Of a stretch of DNA of 64,000 bases, positions 59,365-64,000 are shown one piece after another. The DNA lies in the NCBI GenBank assembly GCA_902800015.1, contig CADCCU010000001.1, forward strand, positions 56,830 through 120,829, written 5' to 3'. The position numbers were made by a program, and so were the translations under genes. The stretch comes from an uncultured Ureaplasma sp. (GTDB lineage: Bacteria; Bacillota_I; Bacilli_A; Mycoplasmatales; Mycoplasmoidaceae). Positions within the stretch are counted from its first letter, which is position 1, and every line of letters begins with the position of its first letter. The notes under the pieces are model-generated. The model saw only the letters and a program-made list of their open reading frames with translations, was not told the origin of the DNA and did not search any database.

Positions 59365-60621
59365 TTAGAACTTTTCTGTTGTTCAACCATCAGGCAATTG
59401 GAAATCTTTTGCAGTTTGAGTAGCACCATTATAATAGAATGTACCGGAACTAGCTACACCATTTACTCAATAATCAAAATAAGTATCGCTATAATTGCCT
59501 TTATAGGCAATTTTAATTGAATTTAATAATGTGCAATTAGAAAACATAAATCTATAACAATAATTTACTAAAGTTGTTGCAGGTAAATAAGGTGCAGTAG
59601 TTAATGATTTACAATCTCTAAACATATATGCATAACAATCTTTTGTTAAATTTGTTGCAGGTAATTCAGGTGCAGTAGTTAAAGATGTGCAACCATCAAA
59701 CATACTTCGATAACAACCTTCTGTTAAAGTCATTGCAGGTAATACAGGTGCAGTAGTTAAAGATTTGCAAGCTCCAAACATATAGTAATAACAATAATCT
59801 TTTAAAGTTGTTGCAGGTAATACAGGCGCTGTAATTAAAGATGAACAATCTTGAAACATTTGACGATAACAACTGTTTGCTAATCTTGTTGCAGGTAAAT
59901 CAGGTGCAGTAGTTAAAGAAGTGCATTCATTAAACATATCATAATAGCAACTATCCGCTAATATTGTTGCAGGTAATTTAGGTGCAGTTGCTAAGGATGT
60001 GCAACTATGAAACATGTATCTATAACAATTTTCTGTTAAATTCATTGAAGGTAATTTAGGTGCATTAGTTAATGATGTGCATTGATAAAACATACCGTCA
60101 TAACAATTTATTTTTAAATTTGCTGCAGGTAAGAAATCTTCATCGACACTAGATATTCCAGTTGATCCTCTAAATAAATCATAAAAACAATAATCACAAG
60201 GAATAGCAGTTATATCACCTATTTCTCCTAATGTTGCTCCGTTATCTAATAATGCCATAATGTTACCAGAAAGAGAAACATCACCTGTAATAGATAGATA
60301 TGAATAAATTGAACTTGAATGTGATCAACCAGTAGGGTTATTACCTCTTAGACATATTGTTTGACCTTGATTAATATTTATGGTTGCGCTATAAGTAGTC
60401 CATTTAGTACAATCTATTGAATATTGTAAATCTAGGTTAATTCCCACACCATTATGTATTAATGTTAAGGTTGAATCTTCATTAGCAGTAAGAACAACAC
60501 ATTGATATTGTTTATTTTCATTTTCTGAACCACAACTTGTGGACACAGCAGCAATTGAAACAATTGCTGAGATTCCTAACATAGGAATAGACATAGATTT
60601 TAATATTTTTTTTGCTCTCAT
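59365..60621 (-). CDS. BspA-like leucine-rich-repeat surface lipoprotein, single module with eight repeats
   Basis: A 418-residue predicted surface lipoprotein, paralogue of 6354-8654. The signal peptide ends VSTSC (Cys30); both paralogues share IPxLGISAI before it. An N-terminal domain (LTANEDSTLTLIHNG, ININQGQTICLRGNNPTGWS, GDVSLSGNIMALLDNG) leads to IPCDYCFYDLF, then eight 26-residue repeats LPATxLxxxCYxxMFxxCxSLTTAP (59509-60132). The closing segment is YKGNYSDTYFDYWV and SGTFYYNG with GWTTEKF at the end. AAAGGGAAT is near the ATG, and an extended -10 (TGTTATAGT) lies upstream. Surface display and host or protist binding are inferred from family relatives. Confidence 0.87.
59509..60132 (-). 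repeat. Eight tandem 78-base LRR units
   Basis: Eight in-frame copies of 78 bases encode the 26-residue LPATxLxxxCYxxMFxxCxSLTTAP unit. Copies differ by several bases each, so they are old or under diversifying change rather than a fresh array. The paralogous gene carries the same unit in groups of 3, 3 and 2. Confidence 0.9.
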
Positions 60622-60699
60622 AATTTTATTCCCTTTTATGCGTCAAAATGCGTATCTAACTATAACATTTAGATATAATCATCATTAAATTTACTGGGT

Positions 60700-61164
60700 T
60701 TATTCAATTGTAGCAGCTACATCACCAGCATTACATGGACCAATGGTGTCCATTGATAATGACTTACCTGAAATTGATTCTTTTAAAATAACCACAGGAG
60801 TGGTAATATCATATCCTAGTTTCTTAATTTCATCCCAATTAACATTCACAATGGGGTCTTTTGCATTAACAACATCATCAACTTTATGAGTATAAGCATA
60901 AATCTTTGCTTTTTGTTCATCAGGTATTTGAACTGTATCAATTCCCATATGAACTAATACTTGAATACCTTGATCATTTTGAATACAAAAAGCATGACCA
61001 CTAATTAGTATTAATTTGCCACTAATTGGTGCACATACCATATTATCACTAGGAACAATACCAAAACATTCACCCATCATGTTTTTACTAAATGTTTCAT
61101 CCTTTATCTTAGTGTTAAGAACTAATGTACCATTTACTGGACTTAAAACTTCTAATTTACTCAT
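60700..61164 (-). CDS. crr: PTS glucose-type EIIA domain protein
   Basis: Stand-alone EIIA of the glucose family (154 residues), accepting phosphate from HPr and passing it to an EIIB. LEVLSPVNGTLV, MMGECFGIVPSDNMVCAPISG, GHAFCIQNDQGIQVLVHMGIDTV (in parts; the phosphorylated His is in VHMGIDTV), and ESISGKSLSMDT. AAGGAGTAT precedes the ATG. Third gene after ptsH and a small membrane protein. Confidence 0.94.
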   Translation of the reverse strand: MSKLEVLSPVNGTLVLNTKIKDETFSKNMMGECFGIVPSDNMVCAPISGKLILISGHAFCIQNDQGIQVLVHMGIDTVQIPDEQKAKIYAYTHKVDDVVNAKDPIVNVNWDEIKKLGYDITTPVVILKESISGKSLSMDTIGPCNAGDVAATIE

Positions 61165-61180
61165 ATATACTCCTTAATAA

Positions 61181-61420
61181 CTATGTTTTAGCGCCAACCA
61201 TTGTCAAGAAAGCAATAGCACTAACTAATACCATAACAATTGCTATTGCAATAATGACAACAATATTGACTCTTATCCATTTCATTAGTCAATTTGTGTT
61301 TTCAATCTTTTCTATTGGATATGGATTTTGAATACGATAAATTAAATACCAAACCAATAAAACAGAGAACAAAATAAAAACAATGCCACAAACTAAATAA
61401 ACAATCTGGGCAGTTGTCAT
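61181..61420 (-). CDS. Small two-helix membrane protein between ptsH and crr
   Basis: No family recognised. 79 residues: helix 1 at about residues 5-27 (IVYLVCGIVFILFSVLLVWY), a basic-acidic loop (RIQNPYPIEKIENTNWLMKW), helix 2 at about 51-74 (NIVVIIAIAIVMVLVSAIAF), ending LTMVGAKT. It starts 1 base after the ptsH stop and ends 16 bases before crr, so it is cotranscribed with both. It could be a SecG-like or PTS-associated protein. Helix spacing, a polar loop and length are compatible with SecG, but no motif proves it. Confidence 0.65.
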
Positions 61421-61421
61421 T

Positions 61422-61685
61422 TTATATTAATTTTGTATCTTTCATCACTTGCACGATTGCAGCAAGTGCTTGGTCTTCATCAGAACCAATAGTTTGAATT
61501 TCAACTTTATTGTTTACTTTAACACCTAAAGCCATTAAGTTAATTAATGATTTGGCATTAGCAACTTTACCATTAACAATAAACTTTATTTCACTTTTAT
61601 ATTTTGTTGCTTCATTAGTAATTTTGCTTGCAGGACGAGCATGAATACCAATGTTATCAATAATTTTTACAATTGTAGATTTCAT
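61422..61685 (-). CDS. ptsH: PTS phosphocarrier protein HPr
   Basis: An 87-residue protein relaying phosphate from enzyme I to EIIA. His15 region is NIGIHARPAS, and the regulatory Ser46 region is AKSLINLMALGV, so HPr kinase control is possible. The start at 61685 gives the standard N-terminus MKSTIVKIIDN; an upstream ATG would add a hydrophobic stretch foreign to HPr. TATAAT (61693-61698) is 7 bases before the ATG, implying a leaderless mRNA. Confidence 0.96.
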   Translation of the reverse strand: MKSTIVKIIDNIGIHARPASKITNEATKYKSEIKFIVNGKVANAKSLINLMALGVKVNNKVEIQTIGSDEDQALAAIVQVMKDTKLI

Positions 61686-61692
61686 ATAAACT

Positions 61693-61698
61693 ATTATA
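61693..61698 (-). promoter_or_regulatory. ptsH -10 box, leaderless start
   Basis: The minus strand reads TTATAATAGTTTATATG: TATAAT, 7 bases, then the ptsH ATG. It lies just after the terminator of the dipeptidase gene. Confidence 0.6.
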
Positions 61699-61707
61699 AC
61701 ATATAAA

Positions 61708-61744
61708 AATAAGATATGAAACTCTATAAATTTCATATCTTATT
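61708..61744 (-). terminator. Strong terminator after the lipoprotein dipeptidase gene
   Basis: A perfect 14-bp stem AATAAGATATGAAA/TTTCATATCTTATT with a 9-base loop, followed by TTT on the minus strand. It separates the dipeptidase gene from ptsH. Confidence 0.85.
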
Positions 61745-61765
61745 AATAATCAAACTAAATATTTT

Positions 61766-63424
61766 TTACTTTAAAAGTTTTAATGCGTAAACTATTGCTT
61801 TAAAAGTAGGGATAATAGTATCTAAATATAAAGTTTCTTTATGATTGTGACAATCTCTTAATGTAGGACCGATACTTGTAATGTTTAAGTTTGTATCCAT
61901 TCTAGAAAAATATGAAATTTCTAGTCCACCATGTTCATCATAGCTAAAAGGTTCAATACCTGCTTTTCTAAAACCTTCTTCTATAAAGTCTCTTAAAGGA
62001 TTTACTTCTACTGGTTCATATGGAGGAGCTGAACCAAATAAATCATAATGATCATCACCGAAACATTCATTAGCTTTAGCTATGTTGGCAGCCTCAAATT
62101 CTTCAAGTTTAGTTTGAACACATGAACGTGAAGAACTACCAAATTTTAATACATTTGTAATATTTGATTGAGTACAATCAAGAGTAAGTGGACCAATATT
62201 TTGACTTGATTTTGGAGTTTTATTTTCAACTAATCATTCAAGAACACCAAAATCAAATCAATTCATGAAATTGAAAAGTGTTTTTGAAAATTCACTTGTT
62301 AATGCTTTAGTTGAAGTTGATGGGGTGCCATAAGTTGCAGTTATTGATATATCTTTGTCATCTGGGCATAAACCTTTTCATTTGTTAATAGTAGCTGATA
62401 TAGCACTATTAATTTTTGTTTCAACATTTGCAGCAGATGTAGCAAATTGAATTGTAACATTTGTTGGAATAGTATTAACAACTTGTGTATTAGTTGTTGC
62501 AGAAACTAATTGGAATGTACCATCAGTACCAGCTAAACCTGATGTATCAATAACATCTAATAAACATTTTAATGCATTTGCATGTTGGATAATGTTTCCT
62601 GCAGAGTGACCACCACGTAAACCATTACAATTTATTGTAACTGTTTTAGTACAGCTGGAATCAATAGTAGAAACTTTAGCTTCATCTCCATCTTTTAATC
62701 CATATCAGAAGTATCTAATACCACCTGAAGAATGAACTACATATCCTTCCTCTTCGCCATCAATATTAATAAAGTATTTAACTCCATCTAATAGACCTAA
62801 ATTTTGATCATTATCCATCATGTATTTAGCTCCAAGTAGTCCATCTTCTTCATCAGCTGTGAAAAGTATACGAAGTGGACCATGTGCCACTTTAGGATTA
62901 CTAATTAATGATAGTGCCATACAACCTCCAGCACCATCATCAGCACCTAATGAAGTTTCTTGGCCTTCAGTTGTCATGGTATTATTTTGCTTATCTATAT
63001 AAGGTTTAATTATGGTTGCTTTTGGATCATAATGATGATCACCATCTTCAAAAACCATATCCATATGAGCTTGTAATATAGTCTTAGGATAAGCTTCATA
63101 GCCAGCAGTAGCAGGAACATCAAACCAAATGTTTCCATAATAATTTTTATATTCATTTGGTCATTCAGTTTGAGCTTGTGCTTTATAGTAATTATCTCGA
63201 GTAACTGTATAGCCTTTACTTTCAGCCCATTCAGTTAATCATTTATTTAGTGGACCTCAATAATATGTAGGATGTGGATGTTTACATCACTCCATAAAAT
63301 TAGAAATCATTGTATCTTTTAACTCTTCATACAATGCATTTTGGTTTTTACCACAAGCACATATACTTAGTGTTGGTGCAGCAACTATTGGTGCTATAAA
63401 CATAGCTTTAAAAATCTTTTTCAT
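61766..63424 (-). CDS. Lipoprotein aminoacyl-histidine dipeptidase (PepD-like, M20 family)
   Basis: A 552-residue metallopeptidase resembling PepD. Metal-site motifs: LQAHMDMVFE, ETSLGADDGAGGCMA, LFTADEEDGLLGAKYM and DGEEEG; later NGLRGGHSAGNI and a C-terminal GLEISYFSRMD and IGPTLRDCHNHKE. PepD cleaves Xaa-His and other dipeptides. Known PepD proteins are cytoplasmic, but this one starts MKKIFKAMFIAPIV and has a lipobox SICAC (Cys24), so it should be a lipoprotein facing outward. The start at 63424 lies 9 bases after a TATAAT (63434-63439, minus strand). It could release histidine or dipeptides for uptake; that is inference. Confidence 0.87.
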
Positions 63425-63473
63425 AACATAAATATTATAATTTATTAATGTATTTATATTTATAGGAGTAATT

Positions 63474-63614
63474 ATGTATAAAGTAACAAAAACTGGACCA
63501 AGAGTTAAAACCATTCAAAAACATGTAAATGAAATGGAAAAATTAGGTTGAAAATTAGTTAGTCATTCTCATGGTACAGGTAACCCTGTGGTTACATATA
63601 TTTGAGAGAAATAA
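63474..63614 (+). CDS. Small DUF4177-like protein
   Basis: A 46-residue protein: MYKVTKTGPRV, VNEMEKLGWKLVSHSHG and VVTYIWEK with two TGA Trp codons. The layout (strand, helix ending in 'LGWxLVS', closing strand) recalls DUF4177. Good ribosome site AGGAGT 6 bases before the ATG. Divergent from the dipeptidase gene. Function unknown. Confidence 0.6.
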
Positions 63615-63683
63615 GGATAATTTGATTTTATATCAATTATGGATTTTAAGAAACTACTAAATATGTAATATAAGCAAGTTATA

Positions 63684-63689
63684 TATAAT
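63684..63689 (+). promoter_or_regulatory. -10 box of the small coiled-coil gene
   Basis: TATAAT with 10 bases before the ATG at 63700 and no ribosome site, another leaderless arrangement. Confidence 0.5.
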
Positions 63690-63699
63690 ATATGCAACA

Positions 63700-63936
63700 A
63701 TGGCTAGGAATAATAAAGTTGTTAAGTATAAAGTAATTAATACCAACATAGACAAGAAGTTTATTGGTAAAGATTTGGACTTACAAAAAGTTAAGTCTAA
63801 AAGTAGACCTACAACAAAAACAAGAGTAAAAGCTCCAGCTTGATTTGTCGCGTTTGAAAAAAGAAATAATCAAAGATTTGATAGACTAGAAAATAGAATT
63901 GATAACCTAGTTGTTAAAAATAATTTAAAAGAGTAA
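63700..63936 (+). CDS. Small protein with C-terminal coiled coil
   Basis: 78 residues, no assigned family. A basic N-terminal half (KVVKYKVINTNIDKKF, KSKSRPTTKTRVKAPAW with TGA Trp) is followed by a heptad-like helix FEKRNNQRFDRLENRIDNLV ending VKNNLKE. The last 19 residues match the broken gene at 27687-27869. The arrangement is loosely like the DUF16/UPF0134 paralogues of M. pneumoniae, but shared ancestry is not shown. Confidence 0.6.
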
Positions 63937-63938
63937 AT

Positions 63939-63990
63939 AATGTATTTACATAACCATTAAGTGTATCCTGAACGAATACATTTTTATTTA
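63939..63990 (+). terminator. Possible terminator of the small coiled-coil gene
   Basis: AATGTATT and GAATACATT can pair across a long loop of about 28 bases and are followed by TTTTATTTATT. The loop length makes it weak. Confidence 0.4.
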
Positions 63991-64000
63991 TTATCATATA

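Noticed and set aside
59509..60132. Tandem 78-base units considered as a CRISPR or satellite array
   Set aside because: Units are contiguous with no spacers, stay in frame and encode a known protein repeat.
61125..61331. 68-residue plus-strand frame opposite the small PTS-operon membrane protein
   Set aside because: Hydrophobicity is a by-product of the antisense of a membrane protein. No start signal.
61686..61736. Longer HPr start adding a hydrophobic N-terminus
   Set aside because: HPr is cytoplasmic with a fixed N-terminus, and the -10 box lies between the two ATGs.

Overview
The window is 64 kb of AT-rich (roughly 70 percent A+T by eye), gene-dense bacterial chromosome that reads TGA as tryptophan. 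Almost every long gene is interrupted by TGA under the standard code, and these sites fall at conserved Trp positions (for example in LeuS, SecA and RecA). Together with the small ribosomal, PTS and repair complement, and lipoproteins with mycoplasma-style signal peptides, this places it in the Mollicutes. Likely kin are the pneumoniae/Ureaplasma/Malacoplasma side. Gut- or trichomonad-associated relatives such as 'Candidatus Malacoplasma girerdii' are possible because of the BspA-like repeat lipoproteins, but that is inference.

Layout. 1-2.6 kb: start of a large FtsX-like permease, then rpsB. 2.6-6.2 kb: rpmG-secE-nusG-argS operon with an unusually long SecE. 6.3-8.9 kb: a 766-residue LRR lipoprotein and tRNA-His. 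8.9-11.7 kb: DUF3137/LemA pair and an Ssb-like OB protein. 11.9-14.6 kb: ptsI-ispG. 14.6-23.4 kb: ileS, ABC ATPase, uvrC, phosphoesterase and ABC permease on one strand. 23.4-33.4 kb: a DUF2156-GNAT fusion, alaS, a DEAD-box helicase, leuS and lepA. 33.4-37.4 kb: ruvA-ruvB, dinB, tlyA, recU. 37.4-42.8 kb: gpsA, der, cmk, a membrane protein, a lipid kinase and an alpha/beta hydrolase. 42.8-49.8 kb: secA-uvrB-cinA-(membrane protein)-recA. 49.8-55.3 kb: gatCAB, a Ser/Thr kinase and an ECF S component. 55.3-59.2 kb: nfo, tRNA-Thr and the infA-rpmJ-rpsM-rpsK-rpoA-rplQ-rpmB block. 59.3-64 kb: a second LRR lipoprotein, crr and ptsH, a lipoprotein dipeptidase and two small proteins.

Functional themes are translation (four tRNA synthetases and GatCAB), DNA repair and recombination (uvrB, uvrC, recA, ruvA, ruvB, recU, dinB, nfo), the general PTS (ptsI, ptsH, crr) and surface lipoproteins. 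Genes are tightly packed with many 1-20 base overlaps. No intergenic gap exceeds about 215 bases. Many genes start 6-10 bases after a TATAAT-like -10 box, implying leaderless mRNAs. ruvA and recA are exceptions: they share a near-identical upstream box and a strong GGAGGG ribosome site. No CRISPR array, insertion sequence, prophage or rRNA gene was seen.
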